Below the pieces are notes generated by a model, which searched no databases, was not told where the DNA came from, and saw nothing but the letters and a program-made list of their open reading frames with translations. The position numbers and the translations under genes were made by a program. A DNA stretch of 64,000 nucleotides, from NCBI GenBank assembly GCA_934162615.1, contig CAKPJK010000002.1:1-64000 (forward strand). Reading direction: 5' to 3'. Positions 26,830 to 37,200 of the stretch are shown in pieces. Source of the DNA: an uncultured Clostridia bacterium. Its GTDB lineage: Bacteria > Bacillota > Clostridia > TANB77 > CAG-508. The stretch's first letter is position 1; every line of letters begins with the position of its first letter.

Positions 26830-27952
26830 ATGAAAAAAATATTATTTGGGATAACAGGTTTAACTCTTCGGTGGTGCAGAAAGAGTATTAGTAGATTTAG
26901 CAAATGAATTATCAAAAAAATATGATGTTACAATTTTTACTTTGTATGGAAATGGTGAACTAGAAGGCCAATTATATACAAAAGTAAACCACATAACATT
27001 GTATAAACAAAAGTATAATGATTTATCAAACTTTAAGAAAAAGGTAATTCCATTAAAAGTTCTGTTAATGAAAAATAGAATCTATAAAAAATATATAAAA
27101 AAAGATTATGATGTAGAGATTGCTTTTTTGGAAGGACCTATAACACGTTTATTTAGTGTTAAGAATAAGAAAACAAGAAAAATAGCATGGGTACATAATG
27201 ATATTTCTTTAGTTTTTGGAAATGGATTAAAGGCCAAAATGAAAAAGAAAACAGATAGAAAAATATATTCAAAATATGATAAAATTATTTTTGTAAGTAG
27301 AGATAATTTGAAAAAATTTGTTGAACAATATCCAGATTTAAGAAATGCAGAATTAGAACCTGTAAAGAAAGATGTAATATATAATTATTTGGACGAAGAA
27401 TTGGTAATAAAAAAATCAAATGAAAATATGGATATTGAATTTGATAATAAAACTCTAAATTTTGTAACTGTCGCAAGACTTGTACCACAAAAGGCAATTG
27501 ACAGAGTCATAGATGTACATACAAAACTTATACAAAATGGTTTTGAACATAATTTTTATGTAATAGGTGAGGGTCCAGAACAAAAAAATTTGGAAAATAA
27601 GATAGATGAAAATCAAATTCAAAATACTTTTCACTTATTGGGTAAAAAAGAAAATCCATACCCATATATAAAAAATGCAGATTATTTTTGCCTTTTGTCA
27701 AAGTTTGAGGGATACGGTATGGTTTTGGAAGAGGCAAAAATATTAGGCAAAAACATTTTGATAACTGATACTGCTGCGAGAGAAGCGGTTGAAAATTATG
27801 GACAAGCAGTTGTGATTCCAAATGAGGAAGAGCATATATATAAAACTTTGAAAGAGGTTATTCAAAAAGGAAAAATAAATCAAGATAATATACAACAAAA
27901 TTATGATAATAAAAAAATAATTGAAAAAGTAGAAAAATTATTAGAAGAATAA
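26830..27952 (+). CDS. Glycosyltransferase family 4 (+1 frameshift at CGG)
   Basis: The start ATG at 26830 follows GTGAAAGG. The zero frame encodes MKKILFGITGLTL, then CGG at 26869-26871. Skipping its C gives GGAERVLVDLANELSKKYDV, so the junction recreates the Gly-Gly-Ala-Glu motif at the N-terminus of GT4 enzymes, and the frame then runs without a break to 27952. The joined product has 373 residues. The donor domain has VARLVPQKAIDRVIDVHTKL, IGEGPEQKNLE and FEGYGMVLEEAK near the C-terminal third. Without the shift only a short peptide would be made, since the next usable start in the +1 frame would omit the motif. Confidence 0.88.
26869..26872 (+). other. In-frame CGG, +1 shift site 3 (GT4)
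   Basis: The zero-frame reading is ACT CTT CGG TGG TGC. The conserved motif needs CTT GGT GGT GCA GAA, which follows when the C at 26869 is skipped. This is the clearest case that glycine is the expected residue. Confidence 0.88.
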
Positions 27953-27960
27953 AAATGGAA

Positions 27961-28178
27961 GTGTTAAATATTTGTTGCTATTCACAGTTTTTAAACTATT
28001 AAAATGAAATTAATGATTTATTTATTTTTTTGTTGCCCCATTCTAAAAATTCTAACAAAAGTTTATCAACTTTTGAGAATTTTTGAACGGTCCCCCCGAA
28101 TCACTTCAAAATAAATAAATGATTAATTTCATAAATATATATTTTATTATACCGTGAATAGCAACAAATGTTGAACAC
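27961..28178. mobile_element. Fold-back, MITE-like element
   Basis: The 218-base intergenic segment is an imperfect palindrome along its entire length. The outer ends GTGTTAAATATTTGTTGCTA and the complement of the right end (GTGTTCAACATTTGTTGCTA) match at 17 of 20 positions and then share TTCAC. An inner pair around ATGAAATTAATGATTTATTT is also nearly perfect, and the centre closes with CAAAAGTT-TATC-AACTTTTG. It has no coding capacity. I see no clear target-site duplication, and no second copy in this window. Confidence 0.7.
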
Positions 28179-28209
28179 AAGCAAATTTTATACTTGAAAG
28201 GAGCACAAA

Positions 28210-29004
28210 GTGAAAATTTCAATATTAACACCAACATATAATAGAGCAAATTTACTAACAAATTTATACAATAGCCTTGTTAAAAATTCAAATTATGGTA
28301 TAGAAATAGAATGGCTTATAATGGATGATGGCTCAACAGATAACACACAAAGTATAGTTGAAAATTTTATAAAACAAAACAAAATAGATATAAAATATTT
28401 TAAACAAGAAAACCAAGGCAAAATGGTTGCAATTAATAACTTAGTAGAAAAAGCAACTGGAGAATTGATGGTTAATTGTGATTCTGACGATTATTTTTCT
28501 GATGATGCATTCAAGATAATTAAGGAATCTTATGAAAAATATCCAAATGAAAACCAAGAATTATATGGAATGTGTTTTTTAAAATATAATACTAAAGGAC
28601 AAAATATGGGACAACTATTTAAGAATGAGAAGACTACAATGTTTGATTTGTATTTTAAAGAAGGGGAAGATGGCGAAAAGGCTCTTGTGTTTTATTCAAA
28701 TATTAGAAAACAATTTAAACATGAGTTGGAACATGGCGAAAAGTTTGTTACTGAGGCTAGAATGTATCATAAAATGGATGAGAATTATAAAATGGCATGC
28801 ATTAATGAACCAATTATGATTTGTGAGTATCAGGATGAGGGTTATACTAAAAATATTATGGAGCAGTTTAAGAAGTATCCTTTTGGTTATTATATGTATT
28901 TTAAAGAGATTTTACATAAAAATATGAAGGGTGTTCTTTTAAAAAAGAGATTGTATGCAATTAAACATTTTTTACTATTTTGGTATTTGAAAAGAAAAAA
29001 GTAG
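28210..29004 (+). CDS. Glycosyltransferase family 2
   Basis: A 264-residue GT-A fold enzyme starting at GTG 28210 behind AAAGGAG. Motifs are ISILTPTYNRANLLTNLYNS, MDDGSTDNT near residue 38, QGKMVAINNLVEKATGELM and the NCDSDDYF metal motif near residue 95. There is no membrane helix. It is probably a sugar transferase of the same polysaccharide locus. The gene begins right after the fold-back element, 32 bases downstream of its right end. Confidence 0.87.
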   Translation: MKISILTPTYNRANLLTNLYNSLVKNSNYGIEIEWLIMDDGSTDNTQSIVENFIKQNKIDIKYFKQENQGKMVAINNLVEKATGELMVNCDSDDYFSDDAFKIIKESYEKYPNENQELYGMCFLKYNTKGQNMGQLFKNEKTTMFDLYFKEGEDGEKALVFYSNIRKQFKHELEHGEKFVTEARMYHKMDENYKMACINEPIMICEYQDEGYTKNIMEQFKKYPFGYYMYFKEILHKNMKGVLLKKRLYAIKHFLLFWYLKRKK

Positions 29005-29006
29005 GT

Positions 29007-29034
29007 TTGACAATATATGAATTTATGATATAAT
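29007..29034 (+). promoter_or_regulatory. Internal promoter before the GtrB-like gene
   Basis: TTGACA at 29007-29012 and TATAAT at 29029-29034 with 16-base spacing begin three bases after the stop of the preceding gene. It makes the GtrB/GtrA genes a separate transcription unit. Confidence 0.75.
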
Positions 29035-29072
29035 ACACACTGTAAAAAAAGATTAGGAAAGAAGGAAGTAGA

Positions 29073-30011
29073 ATGAAAAAGATATCAGTAGTTATACCAA
29101 TGTATTACGAAGAAGAAGTGGCACAAGAATGTTATAATAAAATGACTAAAGTACTAGAAAATATTAAAGATTATGATTATGAAATAATTTGTATAAATGA
29201 TGGAAGTAAAGATAAAACATTATCAATATTAGAAAAAATTGCAGAAAATGACAAAAGAGTAAAAGTAATTTCATTTTCAAGAAATTTTGGACATCAATGT
29301 GCAGTAACAGCTGGATTAAAATATGTAACTGGTGATGCAATAGTTATAATAGATGCAGATTTACAAGACCCACCAGAATTAATTCCTGACATGCTAAAAT
29401 TGTGGGAAAATGGAAACGAAGTAATTTATGGAAAGAGAAAAACGAGAGAAGGAGAATCTAAGTTTAAACTTTTAACAGCTAAAATGTTTTACAATACATT
29501 AAATGCTTTATCTGATGTAGAAATACCTAAAGATACAGGTGACTTTAGACTCGTAGATAGAAAAGTGGTAGATGTAATAAATTCATTACCAGAACATAAT
29601 AAATTTTTACGTGGATTATTTAGTTGGGTTGGTTTTGAACAAAAAGCATTTGAATATGAAAGAAAAGAAAGATTTGCAGGAAAAACAAAATATCCATTAA
29701 AGAAAATGCTAAAATTAGCATCAGATGGAATTATTGGCTTTTCATCAAAACCATTAAAAATAGTTGGTGGACTTGGAATTATGACAATATTTATATCTTT
29801 TATAATTGTTATTTATGCAATATTATCATTTGCATTTAAATGGCATCAATTAACACCCGGCTGGACATCATTAATGGTTGCAACAACATTCTTTAGCGGA
29901 GTTATATTAATCTCTTTATGGATGATTGGTGAATATATATCTAGAATTTATGATGAGTCTAAAGGAAGACCACAATACATTATTAATAAAGAAATAAATA
30001 TTGAAAAATAA
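29073..30011 (+). CDS. Polyprenyl-phosphate glycosyltransferase, GtrB/DPM1-like
   Basis: A 312-residue family 2 transferase with two C-terminal membrane helices (about residues 230-252 and 265-290). It shows VVIPMYYEEEVAQE at the N-terminus, INDGSKDKT near residue 40, FSRNFGHQCAVTAGL near residue 69, the DADLQDPPELI motif near residue 91 and DTGDFRLVDRK near residue 154. This build is that of enzymes loading glucose or another sugar onto undecaprenyl phosphate. The next gene encodes a GtrA-type protein, the usual partner that flips the lipid-linked sugar. A close paralog lies at 50242-51207. Confidence 0.92.
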   Translation: MKKISVVIPMYYEEEVAQECYNKMTKVLENIKDYDYEIICINDGSKDKTLSILEKIAENDKRVKVISFSRNFGHQCAVTAGLKYVTGDAIVIIDADLQDPPELIPDMLKLWENGNEVIYGKRKTREGESKFKLLTAKMFYNTLNALSDVEIPKDTGDFRLVDRKVVDVINSLPEHNKFLRGLFSWVGFEQKAFEYERKERFAGKTKYPLKKMLKLASDGIIGFSSKPLKIVGGLGIMTIFISFIIVIYAILSFAFKWHQLTPGWTSLMVATTFFSGVILISLWMIGEYISRIYDESKGRPQYIINKEINIEK

Positions 30012-30037
30012 TTAATTTATCAAAAAAGGAAAGAACA

Positions 30038-30466
30038 ATGGAAAAAATAAAAAATATGATAGAAAAAATATTAACTAGAGATGTTATATTATATATAGTT
30101 TTTGGAGTATTAACAACATGTGTTAATTTGATTTCATTTTATATATTAAATAGCCTAATACATATAAATGAAAACATAGCTAATCTTATAGCTATACCAT
30201 TATCAATTTTATTTGCATATTTTACTAATAGAAAATGGGTTTTTCATACTCAAGCAAAAGGTTTTACTGAAAATTTTAAAGAATTTTGTAAGTTTATAGC
30301 AGGAAGAGCATTTACAATGTTTATTGAATTTTTTGGATGTATGATATTATTCAAGCTTCCTATTCCAGCTATAATAAGCAAACTTGCAGTAAACATTCTA
30401 GTTATAATCTTAAACTTCTTTATAAGTAAATTTTTTGCATTTAAGAAAAAAAATAAAAATTCTTAA
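30038..30466 (+). CDS. GtrA-family membrane protein
   Basis: A 142-residue protein with four membrane helices and the GtrA pattern: RDVILYIVFGVLTTCVNLI near residue 14, then NRKWVFHTQ near residue 64 and SKFFAFKKK at the C-terminus. GtrA proteins are thought to flip undecaprenyl-phosphate sugars made by the GtrB partner. Here the partner is encoded just upstream. The stop codon overlaps the ATG at 30466. Confidence 0.9.
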   Translation: MEKIKNMIEKILTRDVILYIVFGVLTTCVNLISFYILNSLIHINENIANLIAIPLSILFAYFTNRKWVFHTQAKGFTENFKEFCKFIAGRAFTMFIEFFGCMILFKLPIPAIISKLAVNILVIILNFFISKFFAFKKKNKNS

Positions 30467-30495
30467 TGACGAAAATAAGAAAGGAAAAAAGTTTA

Positions 30496-32769
30496 ATGAA
30501 TGAATTTAAGTTTGAATTAGAACCTGGAAAAAAAATAAACAAACAAGAAAAATATAAAAAACAAGAACCGATAATATCAGTTATTGTACCATTTTTTAAT
30601 AGTAAAAACTATATTGAACAAACAATAATATCAATTTTAAATCAAACATTTCCATTTTATGAAATTCTAATAATTGATGATGGGTCCAAGGATGAAGGGG
30701 CATTAGAAAAATTAGAAGAAATTAAAAAATTGGATGATAGAATAAAAATATTTCATAAAGAAAATGAAGGATTAGCTGCGACAAGAGACTTTGGAGCCTC
30801 AAAATCTTCTAATAGTTGTAAATATTTAATGTTTATTGATGATGATGATTTAATAGAACCAACATTTTTAGAGTGTGCGTATTGGACATTAGAGACCAAT
30901 AAAGATGCAGCCTGGGCTTATGCTGATTCAGTTGGATTTGGAGGACAACAATACTTATGGAATAAATATTTTAATTCAGACAAGTTAAAAAAAGTTAATG
31001 AGCTTATATCACAAGCCCTAATAAGAAAAAGCGATTTTGAATTAGTAAATGGATATGAACTAAGAGAAAAAGCAGTAAATGAAGATTGGAATTTTTGGCT
31101 AAAACTTTTGGCAAAAGGAAAAGGACCTGTCCATATGAGCTTTTATGGTCAATGGTATAGAAGAAAAAAGGATGGAGAGCTAAAAAGAGCTAATGAAAAT
31201 AAACAAAGAGCTTTAGAAATAATAACTGAAACAGCAAGTAAAATAAATCAAAAAGTTGATGCAATTCAATATCCTACATATAAATATAATTATGATATTC
31301 TTCCAGAAAACGTAGAAAAAATTATAATCCCTAAAAAGGAAGAAAAAACAAATAAAATAAACATCTTATTCATAATACCATGGATGGTAACAGGTGGGGC
31401 AGATTTATTTAATTTAAATCTTGTTAAAGGGTTAGACAAGAATAAATTTTCTATAACTATAATTACAACTGAACCAAATAAAAATGTATTAAGACAATAT
31501 TTTGAAAAAGATGATAATTTCAATAAAATTGCCAATGTATATGATTTAACTTCATTTCTAGAACAAAAATATTGGATTTCATTTATAAATTATATTATAG
31601 AAAAAGAAGAAATAAACATTATATTGAATTCAAATAGTAAATTTGGGTATTCAATATTGCCATATATAAAATGCAAGAATCCAAAAATTCCAATTCTTGA
31701 CTATGTTCACATGGAAGAATGGTATAACAGAAACGGTGGATATTCAAGATATTCGGCAATGTATGATTCAGTAATAGATAGGACATTGGTATGCAATGAA
31801 AATAGCAGAAAAATTCTAATAGATTATTTTGGAAAAAATGCTAAAGATGTTGAGACTGTTTACATTGGAGTAGATGAAAATAAATTTAATCCGGAAAAAT
31901 ATAATAAAAAAGAATTAAAAAACAAATATTTAGGAAACGAAAAAGACAAAAAAGTAATATCATATATTTGCAGAATTACTGAACAAAAAAGACCAATGTT
32001 TTTGTTAAATGTAATATCAAAATTAAAAGAAAAAAGACATGATTTTAAGGTAATAGTGGTCGGTGATGGCAATTTATTATTTAAAATGAAAGATAAGGCT
32101 AAAAAACTAAATATATATGAAGATATTATTTTTACAGGACAACTACAAAATACAGGAGAGATTTATAGTATAAGTGATATAACGGTAAATTGCTCGATAA
32201 AAGAAGGCTTGGCGTTAACATCATATGAATCTTTAAGTATGGGAGTGCCTATAGTATCTAGTAATGTAGGTGGTCAAAAAGAGTTAATAACAGATAAAGT
32301 TGGAAAAATAATTGAACTTAGACAAAATGAAGAGGACGTTTATTCAGAAAACTACAGTGATGAAGAGATAGAAGAATATGTACAAGCAATAAATGAAATA
32401 CTAGATAATGCAAATAAATATAAAGAAAATTGTAGAAAAAGAATTTTCTATCATTTTACTATTAGTAAAATGATAGAAAAAATGTCAAATGTAATACAAG
32501 AAACATACGAAAAACCAAATGATTCAAAAATCGAAAATGGTAAAAAATTAAAAACAAATATAAGCCTTTGCAAGGAACTAATAACAACAAACTTAAAATT
32601 GGATGAAATAGAATATACATGGGAATGTTCAGAATATGAAAGAAAAACATATGGACAAGCATATTCCTTTAAAAATATGAATTATAAGAAAGAAATTTTA
32701 AAAGAAAAGTTATGGCAATTGCCAATATGGAGAGCATTTGTAAAAATGGTACATAAGTTTAGAAAATGA
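30496..32769 (+). CDS. Two-domain glycosyltransferase (GT2-GT4 fusion)
   Basis: A protein of about 757 residues with two catalytic domains. The first (about residues 15-250) is GT2: VIVPFFNSKNYIEQTI, IDDGSKDEG, LAATRDFGASK and FIDDDDLIEP. The second (about 275-650) is GT4: NILFIIPWMVTGGADLFNLN, then ISYICRITEQKRPMFLLNVI, VGDGNLLFKMK and the IKEGLALTSYES motif. The start chosen is ATG 30496 with an AGAAAGGA box. ATG 30466 overlaps the gtrA stop (TAATG) but lacks a box, so it is the alternative. The fusion may add two sugars in sequence. Confidence 0.85.
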   Translation: MNEFKFELEPGKKINKQEKYKKQEPIISVIVPFFNSKNYIEQTIISILNQTFPFYEILIIDDGSKDEGALEKLEEIKKLDDRIKIFHKENEGLAATRDFGASKSSNSCKYLMFIDDDDLIEPTFLECAYWTLETNKDAAWAYADSVGFGGQQYLWNKYFNSDKLKKVNELISQALIRKSDFELVNGYELREKAVNEDWNFWLKLLAKGKGPVHMSFYGQWYRRKKDGELKRANENKQRALEIITETASKINQKVDAIQYPTYKYNYDILPENVEKIIIPKKEEKTNKINILFIIPWMVTGGADLFNLNLVKGLDKNKFSITIITTEPNKNVLRQYFEKDDNFNKIANVYDLTSFLEQKYWISFINYIIEKEEINIILNSNSKFGYSILPYIKCKNPKIPILDYVHMEEWYNRNGGYSRYSAMYDSVIDRTLVCNENSRKILIDYFGKNAKDVETVYIGVDENKFNPEKYNKKELKNKYLGNEKDKKVISYICRITEQKRPMFLLNVISKLKEKRHDFKVIVVGDGNLLFKMKDKAKKLNIYEDIIFTGQLQNTGEIYSISDITVNCSIKEGLALTSYESLSMGVPIVSSNVGGQKELITDKVGKIIELRQNEEDVYSENYSDEEIEEYVQAINEILDNANKYKENCRKRIFYHFTISKMIEKMSNVIQETYEKPNDSKIENGKKLKTNISLCKELITTNLKLDEIEYTWECSEYERKTYGQAYSFKNMNYKKEILKEKLWQLPIWRAFVKMVHKFRK

Positions 32770-32774
32770 ATATG

Positions 32775-32803
32775 TTGACAATAAAATTGTTAAAGGTTAT
32801 AAT
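32775..32803 (+). promoter_or_regulatory. Consensus promoter inside the polysaccharide locus
   Basis: TTGACA at 32775-32780 and TATAAT at 32798-32803 with 17-base spacing form a perfect sigma-A consensus, placed immediately after the stop of the preceding gene and before the GT4 gene at 32834. Confidence 0.85.
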
Positions 32804-32833
32804 GTTTTAAAATAAATCTGTGCGGGGGATAAA

Positions 32834-34237
32834 ATGAAAAATATTTTATTGTGTAATAATGCTATGGACATAGGGGGAGTAGAAACGGTAATATTAAATC
32901 AAATTACTGCTTTTACTAAAAAAGGATATAATGTCTATGTTTTAGCAGGAAAAGGTAAATACTCTAATAAAATAGAAGAACTTGGTGGAAAATTTATAGA
33001 ATTTGATTACCCAGAAGAAAATGAAATAAATGAAGAAAGAGTAAAAAAAATAATTGAAATAATAGAAAAAAATAACATAACAGAAATCCATATACACAAA
33101 TATCAATGTGTACCTGCGACAATGCTTGCTGCATTTATAACAAATACACCTTATTTTGCATATGAACACGGAATACGTGATACTAAAAAATATTATACAT
33201 GGAATTATCCTATTTATAAAATGTTATTTCCGATTTATTTTAAAAATGCATATAAAATAATAGCAATTACACCTAAAGTTGCTGAAATGACTCAGAAAGA
33301 ATATGATATAAAACCGGAAAAATATGAAGTAATACATAATGGAATAGATTTTGAAGAATACAAAAATGAAAATCCTGATTATACAGGAAGACTAAATAAT
33401 ATTTATATAATTTCAAGAATTAGTGAAGAAAAGTTAGCAACATTAACAGAAGGTATAGATATATTTAAAAAAATATTAGAAAATAATAGTAATGCAAAAT
33501 TATATATAATAGGAAATGGAAAAGAAAAAGAAAAAATAATACGATATCTTGATAAACAACAATTATCATTTAGCGAAAATGATGAAGAAAATACAGTTAG
33601 TTTATTAGGAGAACAAACAGATATACTAAAATATTTGAAAAAAGCAGATTTATTATTAGGAGTAGATAGGTGCGTGTTAGAGGCGATATCTGCAAAAATT
33701 CCAGCTGTAATTACAGGATATAATGGAATCAAGGGTTTAATCTCAAAAGATAATATGAATTTAGCTTTAGAGGAAAACTTTTCAGGAGATAATATGAAAA
33801 CTATTTCTATAGAAGATTGCTTTAAAGAAATATATAAATTAAAAGACAATAAAAAACAAATTATAGAAGAAAATTATATTATAGCCAGAGAAAAACTAGA
33901 CTGTTATAAAAATTATATTAATATTCCAGAAAATACAAAAATTGAATTTGAATGGATGGAACTATTTAAATTAATTAAAAAACGTACAGATTTAATAGAA
34001 GAACAATATGCTGATATTAAAGCAAAATATGAGTGGATTCAAAAAATAGAAAAAGATAATAATGATTTACGTGAAAAAATAGGGGAATTAGAAGAAAAAA
34101 TAAATATTAATTTGCAGGAAGAAAAAAAGCTCAAAGAAAAAAATGAAAAAATTAAAAAAGAATTAAATGAAGTATATAATAGTAAAAGGTGGAAATATAC
34201 TGAAAAATTAAGCAAATTTTTTCATAGTGGAAACTAA
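32834..34237 (+). CDS. Glycosyltransferase family 4 with C-terminal coiled coil
   Basis: A 467-residue protein. The GT4 part begins LLCNNAMDIGGVETVILNQI and has a TPKVAEMTQKEYDIKPEKY segment, a ISRISEEKLATLTEGIDIF donor-domain start near residue 194 and a late nucleotide-sugar segment with VDRCVLEAISAKIPAVITGY. The last 80 residues form a Lys/Glu-rich coiled coil ending NSKRWKYTEKL. A similar build and end (NSKFWKMFKKL) occurs in the product of 48823-50206, so the two are paralogs. The coiled coil may mediate assembly with other transferases. Confidence 0.87.
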   Translation: MKNILLCNNAMDIGGVETVILNQITAFTKKGYNVYVLAGKGKYSNKIEELGGKFIEFDYPEENEINEERVKKIIEIIEKNNITEIHIHKYQCVPATMLAAFITNTPYFAYEHGIRDTKKYYTWNYPIYKMLFPIYFKNAYKIIAITPKVAEMTQKEYDIKPEKYEVIHNGIDFEEYKNENPDYTGRLNNIYIISRISEEKLATLTEGIDIFKKILENNSNAKLYIIGNGKEKEKIIRYLDKQQLSFSENDEENTVSLLGEQTDILKYLKKADLLLGVDRCVLEAISAKIPAVITGYNGIKGLISKDNMNLALEENFSGDNMKTISIEDCFKEIYKLKDNKKQIIEENYIIAREKLDCYKNYINIPENTKIEFEWMELFKLIKKRTDLIEEQYADIKAKYEWIQKIEKDNNDLREKIGELEEKININLQEEKKLKEKNEKIKKELNEVYNSKRWKYTEKLSKFFHSGN

Positions 34238-34269
34238 ATAAAATAAAGATAAGAAACGAGGTAAAATAA

Positions 34270-37200
34270 ATGTCTAATACTCAAATTGACAAAAAGATTT
34301 CAATAATTATACCAGTATATAATTCAGAAGATTTTTTAAGAACATGTTTAGATTCATTAGTAAAACAATCTTATAAAAACTTAGAATTTATAATAGTAAA
34401 TGATGGTTCACCAAAAAACTGCAAAGAAATTGCAGATGAATACAAAGAAAAAGATAATAGAATAAAATATGTTGAGCATGAAAAAAATAAAGGTCTATTT
34501 CAAGCGAGAATAACAGGATTTGAAAATTCAACAGGTGATTATATTGCATTTTTGGATGCAGATGATTATGTATCAAATGACTTTTACAGAGAATTAGTAG
34601 TTAAAGCAGAAGAAACTAATTCAGATATAGTGGCTGCACAACTTGTTATGGATTATGGAAAGGGAGATAGAAGAGTATATAATTTATTTGAATTTCCATT
34701 TGAAGAATTAACTGGGGAACAATGCTACGAAGAGTTCTTTAATCAAGAAGGATTAAATTTTGCTTGGCATATTACTCCGAATAAGATATATTCAAGAAAA
34801 ATATGGGAAAAAGCAGTTATTGACTATAAAAAAATTCAAAAACATTTAATAATGACTGAGGATTTTGCGTTTGCCAGCGTATTATTTTATTATGCCAAAA
34901 AGGTTACTAAAGTAACTAGAGTAGCATTTTTCTATACAAAACATGATGGTGCATCTACATCTGTAAATGATATAACATTTAAAAAAGCTAGTAAAAACTT
35001 AGAAGATTTAACAACTTCATTTTCATTTGTAGAAAACTTTTTAAAAGAAAAAAATATATATGAAAAATACAGAACAAAATTTGAAAAATGGAGAGCATTA
35101 TATTGCCAAATGCATAAATCTTACTTATTAAATTTAAACTTTAATAAAGAAGAAAAAGCACAATTAGAAACAAAATTTCAAGAATTTTGCCCTGTACAAT
35201 TTGAAGTAAAAAACTCAGGATTCTTTAGTTCAGTTGAAACGCCATGGAATGATGGATTAGACAAATTAAAAGAAATAATTATGAATCCAAAAACTAAAAT
35301 TGTAAGTTTTGATATATTTGATACTCTTATTACAAGGCCATTCTTATATCCAAAGGATTTATTTGTATTTTTAAATGATGACTATAGAAAACTATCTAAT
35401 AATTTAGGAATTGATTTTTCAAAAATTAGAGAAGACTGTGAAGTTTTGGCAAGAATAGAAGCGGAAAAAGAAAAAAGAGAAGATGTTACATTAGATAGAA
35501 TTTATGAAATTATTAAAGAGGAATATGACATTTCATCTAGTACTATAGAATTTCTAAAAAGAAAAGAAATTGAACTTGAATTAAAATTCTGTAAAAGAAG
35601 AGAAACAGCATATTCTATATATAAGTTAGCTAAATACTTAGGGAAAAGAGTTATATGTACTTCAGATATGTACCTACCTTTAGAAGTGATTCAAAATATA
35701 TTGCAAAAAAATGGATATGAAGATATTGATAAAATTTACTTGTCAAGAGAAGTAATGAAATCCAAATCAACAGGACATTTATATGAATATATGATAAAAA
35801 GTGAGGGAGTAGAAGCACGTAATATAGTACATATTGGTGACAATTATAAATCAGATTTTGATAAAGCAAAAAAATATGATATAAGATCTGTATACTTCCC
35901 TAAAACTACAGATATAATGTTAGATAAAAATAATACTAATAACCTATCTCAAATGTTATATTCAAGTATGCCATTTTGGAGAGACAATCAAACTTCTATG
36001 AACTTCATAGGTATAAGAACAATGATAGCTATTGTAGCTAACAAATATTTTGATAATCCATTTAGAATATTTAATAATGAATCAGACTTTAACATTGACC
36101 CTTTCTTGATTGGATATTATCTATTAGGAATGTATATGTTTGGTGTTGGAAATTGGCTATTAAGAGAAACGGAAAATAAAGGATATAAGAATATTTCTTT
36201 TATGGCAAGAGATGGATATTTACCAATGGAAATTTATAATATACTAAAAAAATATTATAAAAATGTACCAGAAGCAAAATATTTAAGAGTTTCTAGAAAA
36301 GCGTTGATATCAGCAATGATTATTGACAAAATAGATTTGTATAAATTAACAGATATTATAAACATTGATAACCATAATCCTAAATATATAATTAAATATG
36401 TAAAAGATAGTTTGAAAGATTACAAGGACGAAGAAATAAAAAATATTATAGAAAAAAACGGAATTAAATATGAAGAAGACATTAAAACAAAACAAAAATT
36501 CAATAAGCTTGTAAAAATAATAATAAATGAATTATTTGACGAAGAAAAAAATAATAAAAAAACAAGAAAATTGAGAGAATACTTTGGGAAATATTTTGAG
36601 GACAGGTCTGCGACATTTGATTTGGGATATAGTGGAAGACCAGAATTATATTTATCTGTTTTATGTGGAAAACCTATAGACACATATTTCCTAAATATAA
36701 ATCAAGATGAAGCAATTAAATATTCAAATGTGGCTGGATATAAATTGAACACATATTTTGATGCAAAACCAGCAGTTACAGGATTTGCGTATGAATCAAT
36801 AATTTCCGAATTAGCACCATCCACAATAGGATATGATTTAACAGGAGAAGAGGTAAAACCTATTCTTGAAAAAAACAAAAAAACATATCAAGAAAAATGC
36901 ATAATCAGCATTATGCAAAATGCTGCTCAACAATTTGTACAAGATGTATTACAGATTTTTGGAGAAGAATATAAAAAATTATATTATCAAGATTATTATA
37001 TCTCTTTACCATTTATGGCATATATAAATTCTTCAAAACCTATAGACATGCAAATGTTTAATTCTATTGGATTTGAAGATACTGTTAGAACAAAAGAAGT
37101 AAAACCAATTACTGAAGACTGGCTAATAGAAAGAAAAAATAAAAATCAAAGAAATATGGATACTTTGAAAAATACAGGTAATATGCAAATTACAAATAAC

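Noticed and set aside
27961..28178. CRISPR or tRNA-like structure in the intergenic palindrome
   Set aside because: There is a single large inverted repeat with no spaced direct repeats and no cloverleaf features.
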